A stretch of DNA of 7,987 bases from an uncultured Collinsella sp. (GTDB lineage: Bacteria; Actinomycetota; Coriobacteriia; Coriobacteriales; Coriobacteriaceae): assembly GCA_958439775.1 (NCBI GenBank), contig CAUBWQ010000032.1, forward strand, positions 1-7,987. Direction: 5' to 3'. The notes below the pieces were generated by a model that did not search any database, was not told where the DNA came from, and saw only the letters and a list, made by a program, of their open reading frames with translations. Of the stretch, positions 1 through 7,987 are shown one piece after another (position 1 is the first letter of the stretch; every line of letters begins with the position of its first letter). Position numbers and translations under genes: made by a program.

Positions 1-1578
<1,578 letters not shown>

Positions 1579-1641
1579 AGACCCCATACGTGGGACAATC
1601 GTGCCCATAGGTTTGTTACGCCGCCGAGCCGAGGAGTTGTT

Positions 1642-2307
1642 ATGCCACGCGAGACCAATGCCGCCAAACGCGAGCGCGCCGTTGAGGTGTGCGAGCGCCT
1701 CAACCGTCGCTATGGCCCGGTTGAGTGCTTTTTGGACCACGAGAATCCCTTTAGGCTGCTCATCGCGGTGCTGCTCTCGGCGCAGACGACCGACGCGCAG
1801 GTCAACAAGGTGACGCCGAAGCTGTTTTCCCAGTGGCCCACGCCCGAGGCCATGGCGGGGGCGAGCGTGGCCGATGTGGCCGATACCATTAAGTCGCTCG
1901 GCTTTTATAAGAGTAAGGCCAAGCACGCCGTGGAGGCCGCGCAGATGATTGTCGCCGATTACGGCGGTGAGGTACCGGCCGACATGAAGAAGCTCGTCAA
2001 ACTGCCGGGTGTGGGGCGCAAAACGGCGAACATCGTGCTCAACGTGGGGTTTGGCATTGTCGAGGGCATCGCGGTCGATACACACGTCAACCGCATCGCG
2101 CACCGCCTGATGCTGAGCCCCAAGACGCATGCCAAGGAGCCGCTCAAGACCGAGCAAGATCTGCTCAAGATTTTGCCGCACGAGTATTGGGAGTCGGTCA
2201 ACCACCAGTGGATCACCTTTGGCCGCGAGATCTGCGACGCCCGCAAGCCTAAGTGCGACGAGTGTCCGCTGGCGGATTTGTGTCCCAGCGTGCGCGTGGC
2301 GGGGTAG
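1642..2307 (+). CDS. nth: Endonuclease III (DNA glycosylase/AP lyase)
   Basis: This is a base excision repair enzyme that removes oxidised pyrimidines from DNA and nicks the abasic site by beta-elimination. It has 221 residues, close to the usual 210-220. The helix-hairpin-helix LPGVGRKTAN lies at residues 121-130, with catalytic Lys127 (equivalent to E. coli Lys120). The catalytic Asp is Asp146 in VDTHVNR (equivalent to Asp138). The C-terminal [4Fe-4S] ligands are Cys198, Cys205, Cys208 and Cys214 in the exact C-x6-C-x2-C-x5-C spacing. LLSAQTTD at 44-51 is another family hallmark. The ATG at 1642 is supported by a GAGGAG Shine-Dalgarno at 1631-1636, five bases upstream. The gene starts 63 bases after the ABC transporter stop, with no clear terminator between them, so co-transcription with it is possible. 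The mfd repair gene follows 157 bases downstream. MutY is excluded by the short length and absence of the extra C-terminal domain. Confidence 0.97.
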   Translation: MPRETNAAKRERAVEVCERLNRRYGPVECFLDHENPFRLLIAVLLSAQTTDAQVNKVTPKLFSQWPTPEAMAGASVADVADTIKSLGFYKSKAKHAVEAAQMIVADYGGEVPADMKKLVKLPGVGRKTANIVLNVGFGIVEGIAVDTHVNRIAHRLMLSPKTHAKEPLKTEQDLLKILPHEYWESVNHQWITFGREICDARKPKCDECPLADLCPSVRVAG

Positions 2308-2312
2308 GGCGG

Positions 2313-2337
2313 AACGCATTTTCGTCTGGCGTTTTTT
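2313..2337 (+). terminator. Weak intrinsic terminator candidate after nth
   Basis: A five-base stem AACGC (2313-2317) pairs with GCGTT (2329-2333) across an 11-base loop, and the right arm runs into six T residues (2332-2337). Two G-U pairs could lengthen the stem. It begins six bases after the nth stop, which is the right place for a terminator, but the stem is short and the loop large, so it would be weak alone. Confidence 0.3.
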
Positions 2338-2355
2338 GCGGGGCTGGGTTTGCCC

Positions 2356-2386
2356 TTGAGCCGGAGTCCTCTCCATGCGTTACCAT
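2356..2386 (+). promoter_or_regulatory. Possible sigma-70-type promoter for mfd
   Basis: TTGAGC (2356-2361) and TACCAT (2381-2386) resemble -35 and -10 boxes, separated by 19 bases, which is longer than the preferred 17. Transcription would start near 2393 and carry the hairpin at 2412-2434 in the mRNA leader. This is a motif reading only. The unusual spacing and the downstream terminator-like hairpin both lower confidence. Confidence 0.22.
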
Positions 2387-2411
2387 GACAGACAATGTAT
2401 TTGACGTACGA

Positions 2412-2439
2412 CCCGCCGAGCTTGCCCCGGCGGGCTTTT
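2412..2439 (+). terminator. Rho-independent terminator (or leader attenuator) upstream of mfd
   Basis: A perfect seven-base GC stem CCCGCCG (2412-2418) pairs with CGGCGGG (2428-2434) around a nine-base loop and is followed by CTTTT. This is a good intrinsic terminator shape. It lies 104 bases past the nth stop and only about 15 bases before the mfd ribosome binding site. It may simply end the nth transcript. That would leave almost no room for an mfd promoter downstream, so an alternative is that it sits in the mfd leader and acts as an attenuator. Confidence 0.6.
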
Positions 2440-2453
2440 GGCGTTGCAATGCC

Positions 2454-2458
2454 GGAGG
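2454..2458 (+). promoter_or_regulatory. Ribosome binding site of mfd
   Basis: GGAGG lies six bases before the ATG at 2465. This fixes the mfd start there and not at the in-frame TTG at 2438, which lies inside the hairpin's T-tract and has no suitable Shine-Dalgarno. Confidence 0.85.
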
Positions 2459-2464
2459 AACAGC

Positions 2465-5400
2465 ATGCTCATTCACCGTATAGCCGCGCAGCTTTACACT
2501 GCCGAGGCCTTGCAGACCGTCGAGGCCGGACTCGATGCTGGCGAGGACGTGACGCTGGCTGTGTCGCAGTCGGGCCGCACGCTTATGGCAGCCGCCCAGT
2601 TTGCGCGCCGTCCGCGCCCGACGGTCTATATCGTGAGCGGCGAGGATGCGGCCGATCGCGCCGCGCGCAGCCTTGCCGCCTACGTGGGCTTGGCGCATGT
2701 GTGCCGTTTTCCCGAGCGCAAGGACTATCCATGGCGCGAGCAGGCGCCCGACGACGCCGTGGTGGCGCAGCGCTGCGAGGCTCTGGGGCGCATCGTGCGC
2801 GGGGACAACTGCATCATGGTTGCCTCGGCCCGCGCGCTGCTGCGTTGCGTGCCGCCGGTCGAGAGCCGCTACTGGGAGTCCACTACTTTTGCGGTGGGCG
2901 AGGAGATTCCTTTTGACGAGGTGCCGCAGCGCCTGGTGGGCATGGGCTACACCAATGCCGGCGCCGCCGACGCGCCCGGCTTGTTCCGCGTGCACGGCGA
3001 CACCGTCGAGGTGTTCCCCGCACAGGAAAAGGCACCCGTGCGCATCGAGTTCTTTGGCGACGAAATTGATCGCATTCGCCGCATGGTGAGTTCAACGGGG
3101 CAGACCATCGGCAACGAGGACAGTATCGAGATCTTCCCCTGCCGTGAGCTGGCGCTTACCGACGATGCGGTCCACAACATGCATGTGGCGCTCTACCGCG
3201 CCAGCCAGGACGATAGCAAGCTGGCGGCGCTGCTCGAGATGGTGGATGCACACATCGTCACGCCCGAGCTCGACCGCTTTTTGCCGGTGATGTACGGCCA
3301 GACCGTGAGCCCGTTGGCACACGTGAGCGGCAAGGCGCTCGTGGTCCTGTCCGAGCCGCGCTCGCTGTTCGACGACTGCCTGCGCGCCTACGAGGATATC
3401 GAGGCGCGTGCCGGCGAGGCGGGGATTGACCGCCTGGATGGCCTGTATGTACGTGCCCAGCAGCTCGATTTTGGTGCTCAGCAGCGCCTGAACTATGTGA
3501 GCCTGATTCGCGCCGGCGGCGCGGTTACGGCAGAGCTCAAGATTGAGCAGCCGGCCATTGCGGGTTCGGACAACCGCTTTATGACGCGCGTTCAGGAAGT
3601 CGTGGGCAAGCGTTACGCCTGCGTGTTTGCCATTCCCGATCGCGGTGCGCGCGAGTCGATGGAGCTCACCTTTGGCGACGAGGGCATTACCTTTGAGGAG
3701 TCGCTGACGGCAGCGCCCGAAAACGCCGGCGTTATCGGCGAGCGCGTGCGCGTGGCAGCGGCAGATTCTGCCGACCGTGCTGCCCGCCAGGATGCTCATG
3801 CTGCAATTCGCGAGCGCCGCGCCGACGCGCTCAACGCCCGCTCGCTCGAGGCTGGTGCCGCCCAGGCAGCCGCCGGCGCCGCCGTGCCTACTATCTCGCG
3901 CGGACGCGTGACCTTTGTCGATGCCGCTCTGCCGCAGGGCGTGGTGGTGCCCGATGCCAACCTGGCCGTGTTCTCAATCGCCGACCTCAACGCCCGCATG
4001 GACGCCAACCGCGCGCGCAGCCGCCGCAAGGTGGACATTACGCAGATCACGTTCCCGTTTAAGCCGGGCGACTACGTGGTGCACGCCACTCACGGCATCG
4101 CACTCTTTAGCGAGATCGCGCGCCAAGAAGTGGGCGGCAAGGAGCGCGACTACTTTTTGCTGGAATATGCCGATGGCGACAAGCTCTACGTGCCGCTCGA
4201 GCAGGTCGACCGCATCACGCGCTATGTTGGCCCCGACGGCGACAAACCGCGCTTGACCAGGCTCAACACCGCCGACTGGACGCGGGCTACCAACAAGGCG
4301 CGCAAGAATGCCAAAAAGCTGGCGTTTGACCTGGTCGACCTGTATACGCGCCGCTCGTCGATTACCGGTATCGCCTGTCCGCCCGATACGCCCGAGCAGA
4401 TCGAGATGGAGGAGAGTTTCCCCTACGACGAGACGCGTGACCAGCTGGAGGCTATCGCCGACATCAAGGCCGACATGGAGGCGCCCAAGCCCATGGACCG
4501 CCTGCTGTGCGGCGACGTGGGCTTTGGCAAGACCGAGGTCGCCCTGCGCGCGGCCTTTAAGTGCGTGGACTCCGGCCGCCAGGTCATGGTGCTCTGCCCC
4601 ACGACCATTCTGGCCCAACAGCACTACGAGACATTCTTTGAGCGCTTTGCCCCGTTTGGCCTGGAGGTTGAGGTGCTCAGCCGCTTCCGCACCCCGGCGC
4701 AGCAAAAGCGCGCGCTTAAGGCGTTTGCCGAGGGCAAGATTGATGTGCTCATCGGCACGCACCGCTTGCTTTCTGCCGATGTGAACCCTAAGAACCTGGG
4801 CCTGGTAATCATCGACGAGGAGCAGCGCTTTGGTGTGCAGCACAAGGAGCAGCTCAAAAACCTGCGCGAGCAAATCGACGTGCTCACGCTCTCGGCAACG
4901 CCTATTCCGCGAACCATGCAGATGGCCACGAGCGGCGTGCGCGACATGAGCCTGATCACCACACCGCCGACCGGGCGTCGTCCCGTGATCGTGCACGTGG
5001 GGGAGTACGACCCCGACGTGGTGAGTGCGGCGATTCGCCTGGAGGTGGGCCGCGGCGGTCAGGTGTATTACGTGTCCAACCGCGTCAAGACCATCGACGA
5101 TGCCGTGGCACGCGTGCACGAGGCCGCGCCCGAGGCGCGCGTGGGCGTGGCACACGGCAAGATGAGCCCGCGCGAGGTCGAGGACGTGATGATCGAGTTC
5201 GCGACCAAGAAGATTGACGTGCTTATCGCTACGACCATCGTGGAGAGCGGTATCGACAACGCAACGGCCAACACGCTCATCATCGAGGACTCGCAGCGTT
5301 TGGGCCTGGCGCAGCTCTACCAGCTCAAGGGCCGTGTGGGCCGCTCTGCCACGCAGGCCTACGCGTACTTTATGTTCCCGGGCGAGCTGCCGCTCACCGA

Positions 5401-6097
5401 GGAGGCAACGGCGCGCCTGACCGCGCTTTCCGAGTTCCAGGACCTGGGCAGCGGCATGCGCATCGCCATGCGTGATCTGGAGATCCGTGGTGCCGGCTCG
5501 CTCATGGGCGCCGAGCAGCACGGCAACCTGTCGAGCGTGGGCTTTGATCTGTTTACGCAGATGCTGGGTCAGGCAGTGGCCGAGGCGCGCGGCGATGATG
5601 ACGCCGGCGTGGAGGCGGCGAGCGTGGGCATTAACCTGCCGGCCGACTACTTCTTGTCCGAGGAGTACATGCCGGCGGTGGACCAGCGCGTGCTCGTGTA
5701 CCGCAAGCTCGCAGCGGCCGAGGACCTAGAGAGCATCGATGAGGTGCAGGAGGAGACCGAGGCCGCGCATGGCGAGCTGCCGTTGGCGGGACTCAACCTG
5801 TTCAATCGCGCGCGCATCCGCATTCGCGGCGAGCGCCTGGGGCTCGAGAGCGTCACGCTCAGTGGCGGCCGCATCACGTTTTTGGGCGTCGACGTGCCCA
5901 AGAAGGTGGCCTTTGAGCTTAAGACCCGCTATGGCGCGGTGAACTTCCCCAAGAGCCGCAAGTTGTCGGTGCCCTACAAGGCGGGCGCCGGCGCGGGCAG
6001 CGGCCTGGGTCGCGGCTTCGACGCCAACGACGGCACCGGCCCCGTGGCCGCGGCGCTCATGCTGCTGCAGCAGTTGGGTGCGAGTGACGATGACTAA
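2465..6097 (+). CDS. mfd: Transcription-repair coupling factor Mfd
   Basis: Mfd is an ATP-dependent DNA translocase that pushes RNA polymerase off lesions on the transcribed strand and recruits UvrA to begin nucleotide excision repair. The protein has 1210 residues (family about 1150-1200). The N-terminal UvrB-like module spans about 1-330 and includes VRIEFFGDEID at 192-202, matching the UvrA-binding surface. D3 follows, with an Ala/Arg-rich insertion at about 431-475. The RNA polymerase interaction domain (CarD-like) begins near GDYVVHATHG at 535 and includes KLYVPLEQVD. The helicase motor has Walker A GDVGFGKT (683-690), DEEQ (784-787), SAT (810-812) and GRVGRS (956-961), followed by the translocation segment. 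The D7 autoinhibitory domain comes last, in a divergent form, with an acidic tail ending in DDD. The ATG at 2465 is chosen for its GGAGG six bases upstream. RecG and UvrB are excluded because both the UvrB-like module and the RNA polymerase interaction domain are present. Confidence 0.98.
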   Translation: MLIHRIAAQLYTAEALQTVEAGLDAGEDVTLAVSQSGRTLMAAAQFARRPRPTVYIVSGEDAADRAARSLAAYVGLAHVCRFPERKDYPWREQAPDDAVVAQRCEALGRIVRGDNCIMVASARALLRCVPPVESRYWESTTFAVGEEIPFDEVPQRLVGMGYTNAGAADAPGLFRVHGDTVEVFPAQEKAPVRIEFFGDEIDRIRRMVSSTGQTIGNEDSIEIFPCRELALTDDAVHNMHVALYRASQDDSKLAALLEMVDAHIVTPELDRFLPVMYGQTVSPLAHVSGKALVVLSEPRSLFDDCLRAYEDIEARAGEAGIDRLDGLYVRAQQLDFGAQQRLNYVSLIRAGGAVTAELKIEQPAIAGSDNRFMTRVQEVVGKRYACVFAIPDRGARESMELTFGDEGITFEESLTAAPENAGVIGERVRVAAADSADRAARQDAHAAIRERRADALNARSLEAGAAQAAAGAAVPTISRGRVTFVDAALPQGVVVPDANLAVFSIADLNARMDANRARSRRKVDITQITFPFKPGDYVVHATHGIALFSEIARQEVGGKERDYFLLEYADGDKLYVPLEQVDRITRYVGPDGDKPRLTRLNTADWTRATNKARKNAKKLAFDLVDLYTRRSSITGIACPPDTPEQIEMEESFPYDETRDQLEAIADIKADMEAPKPMDRLLCGDVGFGKTEVALRAAFKCVDSGRQVMVLCPTTILAQQHYETFFERFAPFGLEVEVLSRFRTPAQQKRALKAFAEGKIDVLIGTHRLLSADVNPKNLGLVIIDEEQRFGVQHKEQLKNLREQIDVLTLSATPIPRTMQMATSGVRDMSLITTPPTGRRPVIVHVGEYDPDVVSAAIRLEVGRGGQVYYVSNRVKTIDDAVARVHEAAPEARVGVAHGKMSPREVEDVMIEFATKKIDVLIATTIVESGIDNATANTLIIEDSQRLGLAQLYQLKGRVGRSATQAYAYFMFPGELPLTEEATARLTALSEFQDLGSGMRIAMRDLEIRGAGSLMGAEQHGNLSSVGFDLFTQMLGQAVAEARGDDDAGVEAASVGINLPADYFLSEEYMPAVDQRVLVYRKLAAAEDLESIDEVQEETEAAHGELPLAGLNLFNRARIRIRGERLGLESVTLSGGRITFLGVDVPKKVAFELKTRYGAVNFPKSRKLSVPYKAGAGAGSGLGRGFDANDGTGPVAAALMLLQQLGASDDD

Positions 6098-6108
6098 CAA
6101 GTAAGGGG

Positions 6109-6142
6109 CGTGGCGGGGCGGAGTCATCTTTGCCCCGCCACG
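6109..6142 (+). terminator. Strong hairpin after mfd, terminator-like without a U-tract
   Basis: CGTGGCGGGGC (6109-6119) pairs perfectly with GCCCCGCCACG (6132-6142): eleven base pairs around a 12-base loop, extendable by two G-U pairs. It starts 11 bases after the mfd stop. No T-run follows on either strand, so it is not a classic intrinsic terminator. It could be a U-less terminator, an mRNA 3'-end stabiliser, or a processing site between mfd and the next gene. Confidence 0.45.
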
Positions 6143-6177
6143 TTGCAGGTTGATTCCAGCCACATCGAAAGGAAAGC

Positions 6178-7041
6178 ATGTTCGGATACATCTATAAGAA
6201 AGATGTCGCCATTATCGCGGTTATCCTTGCCCTTTGCCTGGGCGTGGGCAGCTTCTTCGATTATCAGATCTCGTGCGCGCTGTTCAACATCGGCAGCATG
6301 TACGGCCGCTTTATCGAGGCTGCCGGCGAGCTGCCGTTTGAGCTGACGGCGAGCATCGCAGGCGTTATGCTCGTGCGCGCGGTGCGTCCCGACTCCAGGG
6401 GGGGCAAATGGCTCGCCGTGCTCGGCATCCTCGTTAACGTTGGTCTGGCTGGCTACGAGATCGTTTCGTCCCTGCGGGTTGGCGGCAAACTCATTGCCGT
6501 TCAGCTGGTGCTGACGTTTGTGCTGGTGATTGCTGCTAACTTTATCGTCTATCGCCTCACGCGCACGACCGAGCCCGACGAGCTCACGCGCTGGGCGTTG
6601 ATGGTGCTTGCCGTGTGGATCGCTCAGGCCATCATCCTCAACGTGATCGTCAAGCCGCTGTGGTCGCGTCCGCGCATGCGCGTGATCGAGGTCACGCCGG
6701 GACTCGATTTTCAGCCGTGGTGGGTGATCGGTAACCCCGACAAGTGGACTTATATCGCCGCCGGCGTGATCAAGGACGGGTTCAAGTCGTTCGCGAGTGG
6801 ACACACCGCGCATGCGGCGATCGGCCTTATGCTCGCCGGGCTTCCCGCGGCGGCCTTTAAGGAAAAACCGTCGCGCCGCCGCGTGGTCTTTTGGACGGCG
6901 GCTGTGGTCGCGGCGCTCGTCGCGCTTGGCCGCATCGTGATCGGCGCGCACTTTTTGAGTGATGTGAGCTGCGGTTTTGCCCTGGTACTGGCACTTGAGT
7001 GCCTTGCCGCGCGCATTGCCTATCCCAACGGCGTACAATAG
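6178..7041 (+). CDS. PAP2-family membrane phosphatase
   Basis: This is an integral membrane protein of 287 residues, probably a phosphatase of the PAP2 (phosphatidic acid phosphatase type 2) superfamily. Such enzymes remove phosphate from lipid phosphates or pyrophosphates such as phosphatidate or undecaprenyl pyrophosphate. Hydrophobic segments lie near residues 10-27, 56-69, 79-97, 105-125, 139-158, 211-226, 235-250 and 260-281. The three active-site motifs are present in variant form: Lys159-x6-Arg166 (followed by Met, not the usual Pro); ASGHT at 206-210 with His209 (usually PSGH); and GR-x5-H-x3-D with Arg252, His258 and Asp262. The key basic residues and both histidines are kept, so activity is likely. 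The ATG at 6178 has GAAAGGAAA at 6167-6175 as its ribosome binding site. The N-terminal half lacks recognisable motifs. A seven-G run lies at 6398-6404. The substrate is not determinable; neighbours give no clear hint. Confidence 0.85.
   Translation: MFGYIYKKDVAIIAVILALCLGVGSFFDYQISCALFNIGSMYGRFIEAAGELPFELTASIAGVMLVRAVRPDSRGGKWLAVLGILVNVGLAGYEIVSSLRVGGKLIAVQLVLTFVLVIAANFIVYRLTRTTEPDELTRWALMVLAVWIAQAIILNVIVKPLWSRPRMRVIEVTPGLDFQPWWVIGNPDKWTYIAAGVIKDGFKSFASGHTAHAAIGLMLAGLPAAAFKEKPSRRRVVFWTAAVVAALVALGRIVIGAHFLSDVSCGFALVLALECLAARIAYPNGVQ
7034..7039 (+). promoter_or_regulatory. Possible -10 box for the aldolase gene
   Basis: TACAAT, one base from the TATAAT consensus, ends on the first base of the PAP2 stop codon, 47 bases before the next ATG. 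No convincing -35 box lies 16-18 bases upstream (7011-7016 is GCGCAT). It is therefore only a candidate, and the aldolase gene may instead be read through from the PAP2 gene 45 bases upstream. Confidence 0.22.
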
Positions 7042-7086
7042 CTCCGTTTGAATCATCTGGCCGATACCCGGTAAGAGAGGATTGCC

Positions 7087-7987
7087 ATGCTCGCGTTTAA
7101 CAACGACTATTCCCACGGCGCACATCCGGCGGTGCTGCAGGCGCTCGTCGACACCAATATGGAGCCGCAGCCCGGCTACGGTACCGATGCACATACCGAG
7201 CGCGCCAAGCAACTTATTCGCGAGGCCTGCCAGGCCCCCGATGCCGACGTGTTTTTTCTGGTGGGCGGCACGCAGGCCAACGCGACGGTGATCGACATGT
7301 TGCTCGCGCCGTACGAGGGCGTCGTTGCTGCCGAGACCGGCCACGTCGCCTGCCACGAGGCGGGCGCCATCGAGTTTGGCGGCCACAAGGTGCTCACCAT
7401 CCCCGGCTACGAGGGCAAGATGCACGCCGAGGACCTCGAGAACTATATCCAGGTGTTCTACGAAAACGAGAGCTACGAGCATACGGTGTTCCCAGGCGCC
7501 GTGTACGTGAGCCTATCGACCGAGTACGGCACGCTGTACTCCAAGGCCGAGCTCGCGGCGATCCATGCGGTGTGCCAGAAGCGCCAGATTCCGCTGTTTG
7601 TGGACGGTGCCCGCCTGGCCTATGCGCTGGCGGCCGATGAGTGCGACATTACCCTGCCCGAGCTGGCGCAGCTGTGCGACGTGTTCTACATCGGCGGCAC
7701 CAAGTGCGGCGCTCTGTGCGGCGAGGCTGTGGTGTTTTGCGGCATACACGCTCCGGCGCATCCCATTCCGCGCATTAAGCAGCACGGTGCGCTGTTGGCC
7801 AAGGGCCGCCTGACGGGCGTCCAGTTTGAGGCGCTCTTTACCGATGGCCTGTATTTTGAGATTGGTCGCCAGGCGATCGAAACCGCGCAGGCGCTTCGTC
7901 GCGTGCTGCACGAGCACGGCTACCGGTTCTTCTTGGAGACGCCGACTAACCAGCAGTTCGTGATTCTGCCCAACGAGGACATGGCGC
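7087..7987 (+). CDS. Low-specificity threonine aldolase / beta-eliminating lyase family PLP enzyme, 3' truncated
   Basis: This is a fold-type I pyridoxal-phosphate enzyme, probably splitting L-threonine or allo-threonine to glycine and acetaldehyde in the cytosol. The frame starts at ATG 7087 and has no stop up to the last base, giving 300 residues of an expected 340 or so; the C-terminus lies beyond the window. Visible hallmarks are an N-terminal NNDYSHGAHP (residues 5-14), a GYGTDAHTERA substrate-site segment near 30-40, and GGTQANAT for cofactor phosphate binding near 60-67. His86 in the H-x4-EAG segment matches the residue that stacks on the cofactor ring. Asp173 in VDGAR would pair with the pyridine nitrogen, and Arg176 would bind the substrate carboxylate. 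The Schiff-base lysine is Lys206 in GGTKCGALCGEA. The start has AGAGGA at 7076-7081 as ribosome binding site. A related beta-eliminating lyase with another amino acid substrate cannot be ruled out. It is not evidently linked to the PAP2 gene upstream. Confidence 0.9.
   Translation, partial: MLAFNNDYSHGAHPAVLQALVDTNMEPQPGYGTDAHTERAKQLIREACQAPDADVFFLVGGTQANATVIDMLLAPYEGVVAAETGHVACHEAGAIEFGGHKVLTIPGYEGKMHAEDLENYIQVFYENESYEHTVFPGAVYVSLSTEYGTLYSKAELAAIHAVCQKRQIPLFVDGARLAYALAADECDITLPELAQLCDVFYIGGTKCGALCGEAVVFCGIHAPAHPIPRIKQHGALLAKGRLTGVQFEALFTDGLYFEIGRQAIETAQALRRVLHEHGYRFFLETPTNQQFVILPNEDMA

Noticed and set aside
1583..1607. Small alternative stems (CCCA/TGGG/CCCA) and a GACAAT -10-like box between the ABC gene and nth
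   Set aside because: The stems are only four bases with no T-run, and no -35 box sits at a proper distance from GACAAT. Chance similarity is the simpler explanation.
2438..2440. TTG as an earlier mfd start
   Set aside because: It lies in the T-tract of the hairpin and lacks a Shine-Dalgarno, while the ATG at 2465 has GGAGG at ideal spacing.
2422..2450. Promoter TTGCCC-17 bases-TGCAAT before mfd
   Set aside because: The spacing is good, but transcription would start near 2457, cutting into the mfd ribosome binding site at 2454-2458. The -35 also lies inside the hairpin loop.
3974..5521. Open frame of 515 codons on the - strand inside mfd
   Set aside because: The opposite strand encodes the conserved RNA polymerase interaction and helicase domains of Mfd. 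The antisense translation is low-complexity and unlike a folded protein family.
6124..7482. Open frame of 452 codons on the - strand
   Set aside because: It covers the PAP2 gene and half of the aldolase gene in antisense and also crosses the hairpin at 6109-6142. Both sense genes have clear family motifs and ribosome binding sites.

Overview
The window is GC-rich (well above 60% by eye) bacterial chromosome, with five protein genes all on the + strand and short gaps between them. Codon use is strongly G/C-ending throughout, and Shine-Dalgarno sequences precede the starts. The protein sequences and gene style resemble an anaerobic gut actinobacterium of the Coriobacteriia (Collinsella/Olsenella type). 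That placement is my inference from general resemblance, not a search result. I see no sign of recent transfer, no mobile element, no CRISPR array and no RNA gene.

Layout: (1) 1-1578, the 3' part of an ABC exporter half-transporter (transmembrane domain fused to ATPase), cut at its 5' end by the window edge. (2) 1642-2307, nth, endonuclease III. (3) 2308-2464, an intergenic region holding a weak terminator candidate, a possible promoter and a clear terminator-like hairpin close to the next start. (4) 2465-6097, mfd, the transcription-repair coupling factor. (5) 6098-6177, a gap with a perfect 11-bp hairpin. (6) 6178-7041, a membrane PAP2-family phosphatase. (7) 7087-7987, a threonine aldolase / beta-eliminating lyase family PLP enzyme whose frame is still open at the window end. 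No stretch longer than about 160 bases lacks a gene.

How the genes relate: nth and mfd form a DNA-repair neighbourhood. Nth starts base excision repair of oxidised pyrimidines; Mfd removes RNA polymerase stalled at template-strand lesions and recruits UvrA. The hairpin between them suggests separate transcription units. The transporter, the PAP2 phosphatase and the aldolase have no obvious functional link to repair or to each other.

I found no convincing new biological system; this looks like an ordinary housekeeping region. The points most worth checking are the terminator-like hairpin and short ORFs in the mfd leader, the divergent D7 motif and Ala/Arg-rich insertion in Mfd, and the variant active-site motifs of the PAP2 protein.
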